Shown piece after piece: positions 13,902 through 14,050 of a DNA stretch of 14,050 bases. This DNA is from [Eubacterium] saphenum (GTDB lineage: Bacteria > Bacillota > Clostridia > Oscillospirales > Ruminococcaceae), in assembly GCA_004555635.1 (NCBI GenBank), contig SFHN01000015.1, positions 1 through 14,050 on the forward strand, in the 5' to 3' direction. The notes below the pieces were generated by a model. It was not told where the DNA came from and ran no database searches. It was given only the letters and a program-made list of their open reading frames with translations. The translations under genes were made by a program, and so were the position numbers. Position 1 is the first letter of the stretch; each line of letters begins with the position of its first letter.

Positions 13902-14050
13902 ATGAATATTACTACTACTTACATTATTTTATATTCTATAATTCTACTGCCAATAATAATTACTTGTATTAGCTTTGTGAGATACACATTAAAAAAGAAA
14001 AAATCAAATTCAAAATCAAAACTGCCATTTATTATAGGTGGTATAAGCAT
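13902..14050 (+). CDS. Hypothetical membrane protein, AT-rich, cut by window edge
   Basis: Only the first 49 codons are visible. AAGGAG lies 8 nt before the ATG. The product begins with a single hydrophobic helix (YIILYSIILLPIIITCISFV), followed by a strongly basic stretch (RYTLKKKKSNSKSK) and the start of a second hydrophobic segment (PFIIGGIS). The N-terminal helix could be a membrane anchor or uncleaved signal. Codon use (ATT, ATA, AAA, TCA) is far more AT-rich than in all other genes here, which suggests recent transfer or an accessory element beginning near 13830. The function cannot be told from this part. Confidence 0.75.
   Translation, partial: MNITTTYIILYSIILLPIIITCISFVRYTLKKKKSNSKSKLPFIIGGIS

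Overview
The window looks like chromosomal DNA of an anaerobic, fermentative Gram-positive bacterium of the Clostridia, most like Ruminococcus and its relatives. This rests on a bifunctional AdhE, a PAS-linked [FeFe]-hydrogenase, a Clostridium-type Rex operator, consensus sigma-A promoters, and strong AGGAGG ribosome binding sites with TTG and GTG starts in use. I assign no species.

Left region (1-6587, all minus strand). A LysR-type regulator gene (5577-6497, consensus promoter) lies upstream of an apparent operon. In transcription order the operon is: adhE (bifunctional aldehyde/alcohol dehydrogenase), a small APH/choline-kinase-fold kinase, two tandem thioredoxin-like [2Fe-2S] ferredoxins, and a HydS-like [FeFe]-hydrogenase with a C-terminal [4Fe-4S] domain and the start of a PAS domain, cut by the window edge. 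Gaps within the operon are 5-15 nt. The adhE promoter carries a near-perfect Rex site over its -10, a cluster of ATAAC/GTTAT half-sites that could bind the LysR protein, and a structured leader. The arrangement suggests that the main NADH-consuming ethanol branch is made together with a putative hydrogen or redox sensor and signalling partners. This is the most interesting part of the window.

Middle region (6628-8460). Two overlapping half-length TauE/SafE permease genes (minus) are followed by two tandem paralogous four-helix membrane proteins of unknown function (plus), which end at a terminator shared with carB.

Right region (8461-14050). A full-length carB (minus) has its own promoter and no carA beside it. 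Beyond it is a two-gene phage remnant: an A118/SPP1-type portal gene broken by a one-base frameshift, and a small protein in the position of a scaffold or head-accessory gene. At the right edge an AT-rich membrane protein gene (plus) begins under a near-consensus promoter.

No tRNA, rRNA, CRISPR array or complete insertion sequence was seen.
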